NCBI RefSeq assembly: GCF_022012295.1
Contig: NZ_JAKLTN010000002.1
Location: 1,364,001-1,428,000, forward strand
Direction: 5' to 3'
Length of the DNA: 64,000 nt
Source: Dechloromonas hankyongensis
Lineage (GTDB): Bacteria > Pseudomonadota > Gammaproteobacteria > Burkholderiales > Rhodocyclaceae
Under the pieces are notes generated by a model that saw only the letters and a program-made list of their open reading frames with translations, was not told where the DNA came from and did not search any database. Each line of letters starts with the position of its first letter. Positions within the stretch are counted from its first letter, which is position 1. A program made the translations under genes and the position numbers. Shown in pieces: positions 48,074 through 58,355 of this stretch.

Positions 48074-50328
48074 TTGCCCAGGAACTCGAAGTCAGCCTGC
48101 ACATGGCCTTCGTCGAGGCGCGTCAAAAGCGCCACGAGTTCATTACCGTCGAACATCTCCTGCTGTCGCTGATCGACAATCCGTCGGCGGCTGAAGCCCT
48201 ACGTGCCTGTGGTGCGAAAACCGACACGCTGCGTAAGGATCTCGCCAATTTCATCGACGAGCACACGCCCACCGTGTCCGGCGAAGACGACATCGACACG
48301 CAACCGACCCTGGGCTTCCAGCGCGTCATCCAGCGCGCCATCCTGCATGTACAGTCGTCTGGCAAGAAAGAGGTCAACGGTGCCAACGTGCTGGTCGCCA
48401 TTTATGGCGAAAAGGATTCACATGCCGTCTACTTCCTGCAGAAGCAGGGCGTGACGCGGCTCGACGTGGTTAATTACATCTCGCATGGTATCAGCAAGGT
48501 GCCGCAGCAAAAGGCCGCTCCCGAAGGCGAAGTCGAGACCGAAGGCGAGAAGGGCGAAGCCGGACCGCTCGAGCAATACACCATCAACCTGAACGCCTTG
48601 GCGCTGCAAGGCAAGATCGATCCGCTGATCGGCCGCGACAAGGAGTTGGAGCGCGTCATCCAAACCCTGTGTCGTCGGCGCAAGAACAATCCTCTGTTGG
48701 TTGGCGAAGCCGGTGTGGGCAAGACGGCCATTGCCGAAGGCCTGGCCCGCAAGGTGGTGGAAAGCGACGTGCCGGAAATCCTGGCCAAGGCCAATGTCTA
48801 TTCCCTCGACATGGGTGCGCTGCTGGCCGGAACCAAGTACCGCGGCGACTTCGAGCAGCGACTGAAGGGCGTGCTCAAAGCCCTGCAGGACAACCCGCAT
48901 GCCATCCTGTTCATCGACGAGATCCATACGCTGATCGGCGCCGGTTCCGCCTCGGGTGGCACGCTGGACGCCTCTAACCTGCTCAAGCCGGCGCTGTCGT
49001 CCGGCCAGTTGAAGTGCATCGGCGCGACGACCTATACCGAATTCCGCGGCATTTTCGAAAAGGACAGTGCCCTGTCGCGTCGCTTCCAGAAGATAGACGT
49101 CAATGAGCCGTCGGTGGCCGAAACAGTGGAGATCCTCAAGGGCCTGAAGGCGCGCTTCGAGGCGCACCACGGCATCAAATATTCGGCAACAGCCATCTCG
49201 TCGGCCGTCGAGTTGTCGGCCCGTTACATCACCGATCGCCACCTGCCGGACAAGGCCATCGACGTGATCGACGAAGCCGGTGCCGCCCAGCGCATCCTTC
49301 CCAAGTCGAAGCAAAAGAAGGTCATCAACAAGACCGACATTGAGGAAATTGTCGCCAAGATCGCCCGCATTCCATCGCAGCACGTCTCGCTGGACGACCG
49401 CGGCGCGCTGAAGAACCTCGACCGCGACCTGAAGGCCACCGTCTTCGGCCAGGACAAGGCAATTGATGCGCTGGCCAAGGCGATCAAGATGGCGCGTTCC
49501 GGGCTGGGCAATCCCGGCAAGCCGATCGGTTCCTTCCTGTTCAGCGGCCCGACCGGCGTCGGCAAGACTGAAGTCGCCAAGCAGTTGGCCTATTGCCTGG
49601 GTGTCGAACTGCAGCGCTTCGACATGTCGGAGTACATGGAGCGCCACGCCGTTTCGCGCCTGATCGGCGCCCCGCCTGGCTATGTCGGCTTCGACCAGGG
49701 CGGCCTGCTGACCGAGGCGATCACCAAAAAGCCGTACTGCGTGCTGCTGCTCGACGAAATCGAGAAGGCGCATCCGGATATTTACAACATCCTGTTGCAG
49801 GTCATGGACCACGGCACGCTGACCGACAACAACGGGCGCAAGGCGGATTTCCGCAATGTGGTGATCATCATGACCACCAATGCCGGCGCTGCCGATCTGC
49901 AGAAATCGAGCATGGGCTTCACCGCGTCGAAGCAGACCGGCGACGAAATGGCCGAAATCAAGCGGTTGTTCACCCCGGAATTCCGCAACCGTCTGGATGC
50001 GACCATCTCCTTCGCGCCGCTTGATCACGAGATCATCCTGCGCGTGGTCGACAAGTTCCTGATGCAGTTGGAAGAGCAACTGCACGAGAAGAAGGTCGAG
50101 GCGCACTTCAGCGATGCGGTGAAGGAAATGCTGGCGAAGAAGGGTTTCGACCCGTTGATGGGTGCCCGCCCGATGGCTCGCCTGATTCAGGACACCATCC
50201 GCTCCGCCCTGGCCGACGAACTGCTGTTCGGCAAGCTGGCCAATGGCGGCCACGTCAACGTCGATCTCGACAAGGACGGCAAGATCGTCCTCGGTTTCAG
50301 CGAGGAAAAGGCGGAAGCGACCGTCTGA
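48070..50328 (+). CDS. clpA: ClpA, ATPase subunit of ClpAP protease
   Basis: 752-residue AAA+ unfoldase. N-terminal Clp_N domain at 1-145 binds ClpS. Walker A of D1 is GEAGVGKT at 212-219; of D2, GPTGVGKT at 493-500. The IGF/L loop for ClpP is in the D2 region. Start ATG 48070 overlaps clpS (ATGA). A strong terminator follows. Confidence 0.97.
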   Translation: MIAQELEVSLHMAFVEARQKRHEFITVEHLLLSLIDNPSAAEALRACGAKTDTLRKDLANFIDEHTPTVSGEDDIDTQPTLGFQRVIQRAILHVQSSGKKEVNGANVLVAIYGEKDSHAVYFLQKQGVTRLDVVNYISHGISKVPQQKAAPEGEVETEGEKGEAGPLEQYTINLNALALQGKIDPLIGRDKELERVIQTLCRRRKNNPLLVGEAGVGKTAIAEGLARKVVESDVPEILAKANVYSLDMGALLAGTKYRGDFEQRLKGVLKALQDNPHAILFIDEIHTLIGAGSASGGTLDASNLLKPALSSGQLKCIGATTYTEFRGIFEKDSALSRRFQKIDVNEPSVAETVEILKGLKARFEAHHGIKYSATAISSAVELSARYITDRHLPDKAIDVIDEAGAAQRILPKSKQKKVINKTDIEEIVAKIARIPSQHVSLDDRGALKNLDRDLKATVFGQDKAIDALAKAIKMARSGLGNPGKPIGSFLFSGPTGVGKTEVAKQLAYCLGVELQRFDMSEYMERHAVSRLIGAPPGYVGFDQGGLLTEAITKKPYCVLLLDEIEKAHPDIYNILLQVMDHGTLTDNNGRKADFRNVVIIMTTNAGAADLQKSSMGFTASKQTGDEMAEIKRLFTPEFRNRLDATISFAPLDHEIILRVVDKFLMQLEEQLHEKKVEAHFSDAVKEMLAKKGFDPLMGARPMARLIQDTIRSALADELLFGKLANGGHVNVDLDKDGKIVLGFSEEKAEATV

Positions 50329-50345
50329 TAATTGCCATCCACCCC

Positions 50346-50376
50346 AAAAGCCGTGCACCATTGCACGGCTTTTTTT
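50346..50376 (+). terminator. Rho-independent terminator after clpA
   Basis: AAAAGCCGTGCA, loop CCAT, TGCACGGCTTTT and more T, 17 bp past the clpA stop. The rraA ATG follows 17 bp later, so rraA needs its own promoter or read-through. Confidence 0.92.
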
Positions 50377-50393
50377 ATTTCAAGGACTCCACC

Positions 50394-50888
50394 ATGACCT
50401 TCAAGACCCCCGACCTGTGCGATGAATTCGAGGCCGAACTCGGCAAAAGCGTTCGTGTCGTCGCCCCGATGTTCCAGCGCTATGGCGGCCGCACCAGTTT
50501 TTCCGGCGAGATCGTGACGCTCAAGCTGTTCGAGGACAATTCGCTGGTTCGCGAACTCTTCGGCGAGGATGGCAAGGGCAAGGTTCTGGTCATCGACGGC
50601 GGCGGTTCGCTGCGCTGCGCCCTGGTCGGCGACCAGCTGGCCATCCTGGCTCACAAGAACGGCTGGGAAGGCGTCGTGGTCTACGGCTGCATCCGCGACT
50701 CCGGCGACATCAACGGCATCGACATCGGTGTCCGGGCGCTGAACACCCACCCGCAAAAGACGCTCAAAAAGGGCATTGGCGACCGCAACGTGGCCGTCAC
50801 CTTTGGCGGCGTCACCTTCAATCCCGGTGAATATCTCTATGCCGACGAGGATGGCGTCCTAGTCGCGGCCAAACCGCTGATCGGGTGA
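50394..50888 (+). CDS. rraA: RraA-family protein (RNase E regulator / HMG aldolase fold)
   Basis: 164 residues from ATG 50394 ([16 protein letters not shown]). The family core [20 protein letters not shown] and CIRDSGDI shows the RraA fold, shared with 4-hydroxy-4-methyl-2-oxoglutarate aldolases. The aldolase-type metal and pyruvate residues (G-x-x-R-D) are partly kept, so either a regulator of RNase E or an aldolase is possible. Confidence 0.88.
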   Translation: MTFKTPDLCDEFEAELGKSVRVVAPMFQRYGGRTSFSGEIVTLKLFEDNSLVRELFGEDGKGKVLVIDGGGSLRCALVGDQLAILAHKNGWEGVVVYGCIRDSGDINGIDIGVRALNTHPQKTLKKGIGDRNVAVTFGGVTFNPGEYLYADEDGVLVAAKPLIG

Positions 50889-50895
50889 TCAGCAC

Positions 50896-50923
50896 GGCAA
50901 CGGTGCCTGCAGGCACCGTTGCC
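50896..50923. repeat. 28-bp perfect palindrome after rraA
   Basis: Arms GGCAACGGTGCCTG and its exact complement meet without spacer. It lies 7 bp past rraA and 9 bp before the minus-strand chemoreceptor stop. Likely a shared transcript end; no U-run. Confidence 0.65.
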
Positions 50924-50931
50924 ACAAGCAC

Positions 50932-52728
50932 TCAGGAATCGAGCAGCGCCACGCTGTCGCAGCCGACGCGAACGTTGCCCCAATGCTGACCGCCAACCAT
51001 GATCGGCATGGCGATGTCGCACAGCACCTCACCGGTATCGCGGATATAGGTCTGCAAGAGCATGGGCTGGGTGTTGCGCGCCGCCCGCAATTCGGTTGGC
51101 GCCTCGAACTTGCGGCAAGTGCGGTTGCCGACCAGATCGGTCTGGTAGTCGCCTGTCATCGGCTTCGAATATTTGGCGTTGTGGGCGGTCAGAAAGCCGT
51201 TGACGTCGACGCCGACCGCATAGGCGCCGCCCTTGATGCTGTTCAGCGCATCGTCGAGCATGCGCTGGCATTCGCGCATATAGGCATCCTGGTAGCTCAC
51301 CGAGTATTTCTGCGGATTGGTTCCGGCAACGGGGCGATAGTCGCGGTCGAAGACGTTGATACCCCGCGCCTTCATGCCCTCCAGGCTGGTCTGCAGCTGA
51401 TCGCGGAATTCCTTGACGCGGTCGATCACGATGTCGAAAGCGCCACGGCCGATCTTGAAGCGCGAAACCAGTTCCTGGACGCTCTCAGTGGCCTGGCACA
51501 AGGTAAGGGTGGACTTCTCGGAATCCTTCATGCTGCCGCAGACGTTGTTCGACAGATCATGCACCTGCGTTACCGCCTCGTGCACCTGGCCGTTGGTTGC
51601 GGTCAACTGTTCCATGGCCGCGGCGATCTGGTTCAACTGATCACCGGTCCGCTCGAAATCGCCGACCATGCGCTGGAATTCGCCTGACGAACGCTCGACC
51701 ACCTGACGCGTCTGCTGGATGTCGTGGTTGATCACCTCGTTTTCGCTTTGCGTCTCGCGGACCAGCGAAATCATGCTGCCGATGTTGTCGGTGATTTCCT
51801 GCGTCGCAACATTGACCCGTTCGGCCAGCTTGCGGACCTCATCGGCCACCACCGCAAAGCCGCGACCCATTTCGCCGGCGCGGGCTGCTTCAATGGCGGC
51901 GTTCAGCGCCAGCAGATTGGTCTGGTCGGCGATATCCTTGATCAGGCCGGCGATCTGCCGGATGCTGTCCGAGCGCTCGGCGAGATGGCCGACCGTATCG
52001 TTGAATACGCCCAGCTTGTCGCTGACCATGACGACCTTGGTGACGATCTCGTGCATCTCGTTCAGCGACGAGCGCGCCGTCGCCAGGTTGGCATCGGTCG
52101 AATGCGAAATCAGTTCGGTCGAACTCGACACCTCGTGAATGGCCTGGATCGCTTCGGTACTGGCGCCGAAGACGGCGCCGGCGATCTCGCCCTGCTTGCC
52201 GGCCTGTCCGGCCGTATAAGCCACGGTCCGTTTCACCACCACCGCTTCGCGGGCGATATTGACACTCATTTTGCGCACTTCGCTGATGATCTCGCGCATC
52301 TTGTCGGCAAAGCGGTTATAGGATTCTGCCAGGGTGCGCAATTCGTCGTGGCTGATGGTCGGCAGATTGCGCGAGAAGTCGCCTTCGCCACGGCCGATTT
52401 CGTCGAAGATGGTCGAGATCAGCCGAATGGGGCGCAGGATCAGGTAGCGGATATAGGTAATCTGCATCACGTTCCACAGCAATGCGAAGATGGTCAGACC
52501 GATCATCAGCATCAGGCCGTGGTCGAGCATGGCCGAAATCTTCTGCAAGGATTCGGCACTGGCCCCCGAGCCGCGCAACACCTCGTTCACTTGGCTTTTC
52601 TGGCTGAAATAGATTCCCAGATAGCCCAGATCGACGAAGAAGAGCAGCAAAAAGCTCATCAGCTTCTTGGTCAGGGAGTTCCAGAAGGTTCTCTCATTCC
52701 AATCATATAGCTGTCGCAATATTTCCAT
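50932..52728 (-). CDS. Methyl-accepting chemotaxis protein with C-terminal sensor region
   Basis: 598 residues. Two membrane helices at about 22-42 and 72-92 leave only 30 periplasmic residues, too few for a ligand domain. HAMP follows, then the signalling domain whose tip is [19 protein letters not shown] near 285-305. After the signalling coil, residues about 440-598 form another domain ending [10 protein letters not shown] and H-W-G-N-V-R-V-G, a C-terminal module found in some chemoreceptors. Sensing is therefore probably cytoplasmic. Divergent from aceA. Confidence 0.9.
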   Translation of the reverse strand: MEILRQLYDWNERTFWNSLTKKLMSFLLLFFVDLGYLGIYFSQKSQVNEVLRGSGASAESLQKISAMLDHGLMLMIGLTIFALLWNVMQITYIRYLILRPIRLISTIFDEIGRGEGDFSRNLPTISHDELRTLAESYNRFADKMREIISEVRKMSVNIAREAVVVKRTVAYTAGQAGKQGEIAGAVFGASTEAIQAIHEVSSSTELISHSTDANLATARSSLNEMHEIVTKVVMVSDKLGVFNDTVGHLAERSDSIRQIAGLIKDIADQTNLLALNAAIEAARAGEMGRGFAVVADEVRKLAERVNVATQEITDNIGSMISLVRETQSENEVINHDIQQTRQVVERSSGEFQRMVGDFERTGDQLNQIAAAMEQLTATNGQVHEAVTQVHDLSNNVCGSMKDSEKSTLTLCQATESVQELVSRFKIGRGAFDIVIDRVKEFRDQLQTSLEGMKARGINVFDRDYRPVAGTNPQKYSVSYQDAYMRECQRMLDDALNSIKGGAYAVGVDVNGFLTAHNAKYSKPMTGDYQTDLVGNRTCRKFEAPTELRAARNTQPMLLQTYIRDTGEVLCDIAMPIMVGGQHWGNVRVGCDSVALLDS

Positions 52729-52881
52729 ATATCAACCAATAAAATACGAAATTTGTCGGATTCAACACCCCTTTCGGGTAGGCGTCAAGGCGGTAGTTTC
52801 CCCATTATTACAATGTATTACATACCTCGGCGGATACCTCGACGAAAAATTGCTGCGACGCGTTTCACTGCACCAAACATG

Positions 52882-52898
52882 TTTTCACATCGTGAAAA
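52882..52898. promoter_or_regulatory. Upstream dyad of aceA (candidate operator 1)
   Basis: TTTTCAC-ATC-GTGAAAA, perfect 7-bp arms. It begins inside ATGTTTTCAC (52879-52888), repeated at 52914-52923 exactly 35 bp on. Confidence 0.5.
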
Positions 52899-52913
52899 TA
52901 AATGCACAAGACC

Positions 52914-52933
52914 ATGTTTTCACACGAAAACAT
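52914..52933. promoter_or_regulatory. Upstream dyad of aceA (candidate operator 2)
   Basis: ATGTTTTC-ACAC-GAAAACAT, perfect 8-bp arms with a 4-bp centre, about 27 bp upstream of the -35. Confidence 0.5.
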
Positions 52934-52943
52934 ATTGTCTTAT

Positions 52944-52957
52944 GTCTTATATAAGAC
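52944..52957. promoter_or_regulatory. Promoter-proximal palindrome of aceA
   Basis: GTCTTATATAAGAC, perfect 14-bp palindrome ending 2 bp before the -35; preceded by a tandem TGTCTTA repeat (52936-52949). Confidence 0.5.
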
Positions 52958-52959
52958 TC

Positions 52960-52988
52960 TTGCTGCCCTGCAAAAAACTATCTATACT
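52960..52988 (+). promoter_or_regulatory. Sigma-70 promoter of aceA
   Basis: TTGCTG, 17 bp, TATACT; start expected near 52995, leaving a leader of about 70 nt before the aceA ATG. Confidence 0.65.
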
Positions 52989-53063
52989 TCACCCATCGAC
53001 GTTGCACCGGCTTCATCAGGTTCAACGCCGTTCCCCCAAAACCAAATCTCTTGAGGAATTCAC

Positions 53064-54362
53064 ATGAGCACTCGCGAACAGCAAATCGCCGCCCTCGAAA
53101 AAGACTGGGCTGAAAACCCCCGCTGGAAGGGCATCAAGCGCGGCTACTCCGCTGCTGACGTCGTCCGCCTGCGCGGTTCTTTCCAGGTCGAACACACCCT
53201 GGCCCGTCGCGGTGCCGAGAAGCTGTGGAACCTCGTCAACAACGAACCGTACGTCAACTGCCTGGGTGCCCTGACCGGCGGCCAAGCCGTTCAACAAGCC
53301 AAGGCTGGCATCAAGGCCATCTACCTGTCCGGCTGGCAAGTTGCCGCCGACAACAACGAATACGCCGCCATGTACCCGGACCAGTCCCTGTACCCGGTTG
53401 ACTCCGTGCCGAAGGTTGTCGAGCGCATCAACAATGCTTTCAACCGCGCCGACGAAATCCAGTGGTCCAAGAACATCAACAAGGGCGATGCCGGTCACGT
53501 TGAATACCACCTGCCGATCGTTGCTGACGCTGAAGCCGGTTTCGGCGGCGTGCTGAACGCCTACGAACTGATGAAGGCCATGATCCGCTCCGGCGCTGCC
53601 GGCGTGCACTGGGAAGACCAGCTGGCTTCCGTCAAGAAGTGCGGCCACATGGGCGGCAAGGTTCTGGTCCCGACCACCGAAGCCGTGCAAAAGCTGATCG
53701 CTGCCCGTATGGCGGCCGACGTCTATGGCGTGCCGACCCTGGTCATCGCCCGCACCGACGCAGAAGCTGCTGACCTGCTGACCTCCGACTACGACGAGAA
53801 CGACAAGCCGTTCCTGACCGGCGAACGCACCGCCGAAGGCTTCTACAAGACCAAGAAGGGTCTGGACCAAGCCATCTCCCGCGCCATCGCCTACGCCGAC
53901 TACGCCGACCTGGTGTGGTGCGAAACCGGCACGCCGGATCTGGAATTCGCCCGCAAGTTCGCCGAAGCCGTGCATAAGGTTCACCCGGGCAAGATGCTGG
54001 CCTACAACTGCTCGCCGTCCTTCAACTGGAAGAAGAACCTGGACGATGCCACCATCGCCAAGTTCCAGCGTGAACTGGGCGCCATGGGCTACAAGTACCA
54101 GTTCATCACCCTGGCTGGCATCCATTCCATGTGGTACAACATGTTCGACCTGGCCCAGGACTACGCCAAGCGCGGCATGTCGGCCTACGTCGAGAAGGTC
54201 CAGGAGCCGGAATTCGCTGCCCGCGACCGTGGCTACACCTTCGTGTCGCACCAGCAGGAAGTCGGTACCGGCTACTTCGACGACGTCACCACCGTGATCC
54301 AGGGCGGCAAGTCCTCCGTCACCGCGCTGACCGGCTCGACCGAAGAAGAACAGTTCCACTAA
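53064..54362 (+). CDS. aceA: Isocitrate lyase
   Basis: 432-residue glyoxylate-shunt enzyme splitting isocitrate to succinate and glyoxylate during growth on acetate or fatty acids. The catalytic loop K-K-C193-G-H-M-G-G-K is intact, and the substrate/Mg region [15 protein letters not shown] precedes it. AGGA 7 nt upstream of the ATG. Codon use is strongly biased, suggesting high expression. No malate synthase gene is in the window. Monocistronic, with its own promoter, dyads and terminator. Confidence 0.97.
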   Translation: MSTREQQIAALEKDWAENPRWKGIKRGYSAADVVRLRGSFQVEHTLARRGAEKLWNLVNNEPYVNCLGALTGGQAVQQAKAGIKAIYLSGWQVAADNNEYAAMYPDQSLYPVDSVPKVVERINNAFNRADEIQWSKNINKGDAGHVEYHLPIVADAEAGFGGVLNAYELMKAMIRSGAAGVHWEDQLASVKKCGHMGGKVLVPTTEAVQKLIAARMAADVYGVPTLVIARTDAEAADLLTSDYDENDKPFLTGERTAEGFYKTKKGLDQAISRAIAYADYADLVWCETGTPDLEFARKFAEAVHKVHPGKMLAYNCSPSFNWKKNLDDATIAKFQRELGAMGYKYQFITLAGIHSMWYNMFDLAQDYAKRGMSAYVEKVQEPEFAARDRGYTFVSHQQEVGTGYFDDVTTVIQGGKSSVTALTGSTEEEQFH

Positions 54363-54410
54363 TCGGACTTACGATTTAGGTATCCCGCTGCCCATCCGGC
54401 AGCGTTCAGA

Positions 54411-54441
54411 GGCCGGCTCCTACCAGAGCCGGCCTTTTTTT
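54411..54441 (+). terminator. Rho-independent terminator after aceA
   Basis: GGCCGGCTC, loop CTACCA, GAGCCGGCC, then seven T. 48 bp past the aceA stop. Confidence 0.93.
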
Positions 54442-54552
54442 CTGCCCGGACGGGAGGAGCCGTCGGCCATAGGCGGCACCGGGGAAAACGGCATTGCTGC
54501 ACCGCATCAATGCTGTCAAAATATGCCAAATACAATTATCTAAGGGGGTCGC

Positions 54553-56178
54553 ATGCTGTCGCAATTGAAAATCCGCCATCGCCTGGCCTTGCTGGTCGCT
54601 GGCGCCCTGGTGCTGATGCTGGCTACGGCCGGCTACGGTCTGCACGTGTTGCGTAACTCGATTCTGGAAGACAGGCGGGCGGAAACCCGTGAAATCGTCA
54701 ATACCGCGTACAGCATCGCCGAACATTACGGCAAGCGCGCCGAATCCGGCGAACTGCCGCTGGAAACCGCCCGCGAAATGGCGCAAGCGACTATCGCCGC
54801 GATGCGCTACGAGGGTGACAACTATTTCAGCCAGTACGACACCAGTTACCACATGGTCCGCCACCCGTTCAAGGCCGAACTGAACGGCAAAGACCTGAGC
54901 GAACTGAAGGACAGCACCGGCAAACGCATCGTCTATGAACTGGTCGAGGTGGCCAAACGGGGCCAGGGCGAATTTGTCGAATACCTGTGGCCGCGCGGCG
55001 CCGACAAGACACCGCTGCCCAAGCTGGCCACCGCCCGCCTCTACGCGCCCTGGGGTCTGGTCATCCAGTCCGGCATCTACATCGACGACGTCGATGCGCA
55101 GTTCCACCGACAAGCGGCCATCATCGGCGGCGGCATCGCCCTCGGCATGCTGCTGCTGGTCGGTCTCTCATGGTGGATCGCCATCGGCATCAGTGCGCCG
55201 CTCGCCCACCTCAATGGGCGCATGGACGAAATCGCCGCCGGCGGCGACCTGCGCGAACCGATCCGCGTCGCCAGCGGCGGCGAACTCGGCGCCATGGCGC
55301 TCGCATTCAACACGCTGATGCAGCGCATCGGCGGCGTCATCCGCGAGACCGCCGACGGTTCGCAGCAATTGCGGGCAGCGTCGGAACAGCTGTCGTCGAG
55401 CATCCGCCGCATCGAGCAGAGCAGCGCCCGGCAAAGCGATGCGGCGGCGTCGACGGCGGCAACCGTCGAGCAGATCACGCAGAGCATCGGCAGCACCACG
55501 GTCGGCCTGCAACAACTGTCCGGCTTTACCGACCAGTCGCGCACGCTGACCCAGGACGGGCGTCATGTGGTCGACCGGGCGGCCGGCGAAATGGCTCGCA
55601 TCGCCGACTCGGTAACCACCTCGGCCCAGGCCGTCGATCAGCTCGGCGCGGCATCGCGGCAGATTTCCGATATCGTCGCCGTCATTCGCGAAATCGCCGA
55701 CCAGACCAACCTGCTCGCCCTCAACGCCGCCATCGAAGCCGCCCGGGCCGGCGAAAGCGGGCGCGGCTTCGCCGTCGTCGCCGACGAGGTGCGCAAGCTG
55801 GCCGAACGTACGGCCCAGTCTACGCAACAGATTTCGCAGATGATCAGCGGCATCCAGGGGCAGACCGAGCAGGCGGTCGCCGGCATCCGCGAGGTTTCCG
55901 ACATGGCCCTGCACGGCGTCAAGCTGGCCGGCCAGGCCGGCGACGCCGTATCGCGCATCGACGGCAGCGTCGGCGAAGTCCGCCAGGTGGTCGCCGACAT
56001 CGCGCACGCCGCCAACGAGCAGCACCAGGCGAGCAACACCATTTCCAGCCACATCGAGGACATCTCCCGCCAGGCCCACGACAACGCCACGGCGATCCGT
56101 GATGTCGCCGCTGCCGCCCTCGGGCTGCAACGAATGGCCGAAAGGATGCAGGTCGGGATCGCCTACTTCAAGGCCTGA
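54553..56178 (+). CDS. Methyl-accepting chemotaxis protein, single-Cache type
   Basis: 541 residues. Membrane helices at about 11-31 and 190-212 frame a periplasmic domain of about 155 residues that reads like sCache_2 ([39 protein letters not shown]). sCache_2 domains often bind small organic acids. HAMP (about 213-265) and the signalling domain with [19 protein letters not shown] near 393-411 follow. AGGGGG precedes the ATG. Its placement next to aceA suggests, but does not prove, sensing of a carboxylate. Confidence 0.92.
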   Translation: MLSQLKIRHRLALLVAGALVLMLATAGYGLHVLRNSILEDRRAETREIVNTAYSIAEHYGKRAESGELPLETAREMAQATIAAMRYEGDNYFSQYDTSYHMVRHPFKAELNGKDLSELKDSTGKRIVYELVEVAKRGQGEFVEYLWPRGADKTPLPKLATARLYAPWGLVIQSGIYIDDVDAQFHRQAAIIGGGIALGMLLLVGLSWWIAIGISAPLAHLNGRMDEIAAGGDLREPIRVASGGELGAMALAFNTLMQRIGGVIRETADGSQQLRAASEQLSSSIRRIEQSSARQSDAAASTAATVEQITQSIGSTTVGLQQLSGFTDQSRTLTQDGRHVVDRAAGEMARIADSVTTSAQAVDQLGAASRQISDIVAVIREIADQTNLLALNAAIEAARAGESGRGFAVVADEVRKLAERTAQSTQQISQMISGIQGQTEQAVAGIREVSDMALHGVKLAGQAGDAVSRIDGSVGEVRQVVADIAHAANEQHQASNTISSHIEDISRQAHDNATAIRDVAAAALGLQRMAERMQVGIAYFKA

Positions 56179-56238
56179 ACCACAACGCCGGCGGCAGGCG
56201 CTGGCGCACCTTTCCGATTGCTACGGAAACCCTGCATT

Positions 56239-56263
56239 GCGGCTCATTTAACGAATGAGCCGC
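56239..56263. repeat. Inverted repeat between chemoreceptor and LysR gene
   Basis: GCGGCTCATT-TAACG-AATGAGCCGC, perfect 10-bp arms, 60 bp after the chemoreceptor stop and 84 bp before the LysR start. Either the chemoreceptor transcript end (no U-run) or a LysR-type site. Confidence 0.6.
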
Positions 56264-56347
56264 ACTCATGATTCCGAGTCTGTTGATTTTGTTATCGCCT
56301 CATTAGAATTGACGAAGGAGGCTCGTTCAAATCGCCATACATGAGGA

Positions 56348-57274
56348 ATGATCATGCCAGTCAGCCTTGCGAAAATCCCGTCCGTCGACCTGTTTCGCGG
56401 TTTCGTCGCGGTAGGGCGGCGCATGAGCATCACCTTGGCCGCCGGCGATCTGTTTCTGACGCAGTCGGCCGTCAGCCGGCAGATCCAGGGCCTGGAAACG
56501 GCCCTCGGCATCAAGCTGTTCGAACGCAGCCATCGCGCCATCCGCTTTACCCCGGAAGGCGAGCAGCTTTTTCTGGCCGCCGACAGCGCCATGCAGCAAC
56601 TTCAGGATGCCTTGGGCGTGCTGGAGGACAGCCAGCGCCAGCGACCGGTGACCGTGACGGCCAGCATCGGCGTTGTCGGCCTGTGGCTGCTACCCCGTCT
56701 GGGTGCCTTCCAGGCGCAGCACCCGGAAATCGAGGTTCGCCTGTCGGCCAGCAACCATCTTGTCGATTTGCGCAAGGACGGCCTGGATATCGCCATACGG
56801 TATGGCCAGGAATCGACGATGCCGCCCGGGGCGACGCGCTTGTTTGGCGAAGATATTTTCCCGGTCGCCCACCCCAGCTTGGGACTAACCGGACTGGACC
56901 CGGCAGCGATCGCCCGGTCCACTTTGCTCGAATTCGAAGGCGACCCATCGCCCTGGTGGCAATGGAACGCCTGGATCGAATCGCAAGGTTGGGCCGGCAT
57001 CAAGCCGAAGAGCGTCATCCGCTTCAACCTGTACGACCAACTGATTCACGCGGCCATCGCCGGCCAAGGCATCGCCCTGGGGCGTGGCCAACTGATCGCA
57101 CCGATGCTGGCCGACGGGCGCCTGGTTGCCTTGCCCACACCTTGTCCGGGCCCCAAGTCCAACAAATTGTATTGCCTGATCCAACGGGACGCCAAGCCGG
57201 GCAGGCCTGTGCAAATTCTGATCGACTGGATACGCGGCGAGGCGCGGATTACCGACTCGACGGCTGCCCGATGA
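56348..57274 (+). CDS. LysR-family transcriptional regulator
   Basis: 308 residues. N-terminal winged helix-turn-helix at about 15-75 (LAAGDLFLTQSAVSRQIQGL, then LFERSHRAIRFTPEG). The rest is a periplasmic-binding-protein-like effector domain. The helix region resembles the GcvA-type subgroup. ATG 56348 or ATG 56354 may be used; GAGGA suits the latter. Its 3' end overlaps the convergent hydrolase gene by 26 bp. Target unknown. Confidence 0.92.
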   Translation: MIMPVSLAKIPSVDLFRGFVAVGRRMSITLAAGDLFLTQSAVSRQIQGLETALGIKLFERSHRAIRFTPEGEQLFLAADSAMQQLQDALGVLEDSQRQRPVTVTASIGVVGLWLLPRLGAFQAQHPEIEVRLSASNHLVDLRKDGLDIAIRYGQESTMPPGATRLFGEDIFPVAHPSLGLTGLDPAAIARSTLLEFEGDPSPWWQWNAWIESQGWAGIKPKSVIRFNLYDQLIHAAIAGQGIALGRGQLIAPMLADGRLVALPTPCPGPKSNKLYCLIQRDAKPGRPVQILIDWIRGEARITDSTAAR

Positions 57275-58205
57275 GCCGCCCCGGAATCTCTTCGCTCACC
57301 CTGCCATCGCGCAGCCAGGCTAGCGGAATGCGCCACAGCGAGTACATGTAACGGGAATTGAAGAAGGCGAAGTGCCCAATGGCCTGCTCGCCCAGCGCGC
57401 CGGGCTCGATGCGCAGGTGGGTCGACGGACTGTTCTTGTAGTAGCCGAGGAGGCGCTGGATGGCTGGAACGGTTCCAAACTCGTCGTCGCTCATCGACAG
57501 CGCCAGGGTCGGCCCGGTCAGTCGGCCAAAGGATTCGACCAATTGCGCCCGCTCGTCCGACGACAATGCCTGCGGACCGGATTTGTAGATGTCCTCAAAA
57601 CGCGGGCGGGGGGCGACCCAATCCCGGACCACGCCGCGTGGGGTATCTTCCAGCCAGCCCAGCCGCTTGCCGGGAAAGTAGCCGAAGATGGCAGTCAGCA
57701 CCGGCATGACGACATGCCAGCGCAGGTACATGGCGAGCCGCTTGTGCCGGGCGTAGTCCCGCCAGTAGGCGAATTGCGAGCCCATGGTAAAAACGCGGGT
57801 GATCAGATGATTCGACGGCGCCATACCGACCAGGAAACCGCCCACGCTGTGCGCAGCGACCAGAATGGCGTGCCCCTTGAAGCAAGCGCCGGCAAATTGC
57901 AGAACCCCCTCGAAGTCCTTGCTGCCCCAATCCAGCCAGCTCGCGTCGAAACCACGCATTTCACTGGGCCGCGAGCCGCCGATGCCGCGGTAATCGTAGG
58001 TGATGACGTTAAAGCCGTGGGCGTGGAGAAAGTCGGCAAAACGGCTGTAATAGCGGCTGTGCACCGAGGTGGCGGGATTGATGATGACGACCGGTGGCGG
58101 CGCTTTGCCATCCTCCAGCGCATGCACCCAGGTATGGGCCTGCAACGGGAAACCATCGACCGCGGGGATGGTGATTTTGAGCGGGGTGCAGGATTTCGAA
58201 GTCAT
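57249..58205 (-). CDS. Alpha/beta hydrolase
   Basis: 318 residues, no signal peptide. The nucleophile is S120 in A-H-S-V-G, i.e. the first Gly of G-x-S-x-G is Ala. The acid is probably in MSDDEFG and the His in IGHFAFF near the end. An early D-Y-R-G-I-G-G-S motif is also typical. Related proteins are esterases or lipid-modifying hydrolases; substrate unknown. A palindrome lies 23 bp upstream of the start. Confidence 0.88.
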   Translation of the reverse strand: MTSKSCTPLKITIPAVDGFPLQAHTWVHALEDGKAPPPVVIINPATSVHSRYYSRFADFLHAHGFNVITYDYRGIGGSRPSEMRGFDASWLDWGSKDFEGVLQFAGACFKGHAILVAAHSVGGFLVGMAPSNHLITRVFTMGSQFAYWRDYARHKRLAMYLRWHVVMPVLTAIFGYFPGKRLGWLEDTPRGVVRDWVAPRPRFEDIYKSGPQALSSDERAQLVESFGRLTGPTLALSMSDDEFGTVPAIQRLLGYYKNSPSTHLRIEPGALGEQAIGHFAFFNSRYMYSLWRIPLAWLRDGRVSEEIPGRLIGQPSSR

Positions 58206-58227
58206 GGCAGCGTTGCAACAAGTGTCT

Positions 58228-58247
58228 GTAAGGTGCTTTTACCTTAC
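58228..58247 (-). promoter_or_regulatory. Candidate operator upstream of the alpha/beta hydrolase gene
   Basis: GTAAGGT-GCTTTT-ACCTTAC, perfect 7-bp arms with a 6-bp centre, 23 bp before the hydrolase ATG. A site of this size fits a TetR- or MerR-type dimer. Confidence 0.45.
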
Positions 58248-58355
58248 GTTCGATTGCCGCTGCGCTCAAATGACTTATTTGCCCATACGCATTCCCGGAG
58301 AGCATGCATCGCCGGTGCAACGGTGAGGACTGAGGCTGCTATCGGGAATCTCGCG

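Larger units (their letters stand above)
52729..53063. other. Intergenic regulatory region between chemoreceptor gene and aceA
   Basis: 335 bp without a gene. It contains dyads at 52882-52898, 52914-52933 and 52944-52957, a promoter at 52960-52988 and an AGGA ribosome site for aceA. The left 150 bp next to the chemoreceptor start holds no element I can name. The region is AT-rich. Confidence 0.6.

Noticed and set aside
48418..50361. 647-codon minus-strand frame opposite clpA
   Set aside because: Antisense shadow of clpA.
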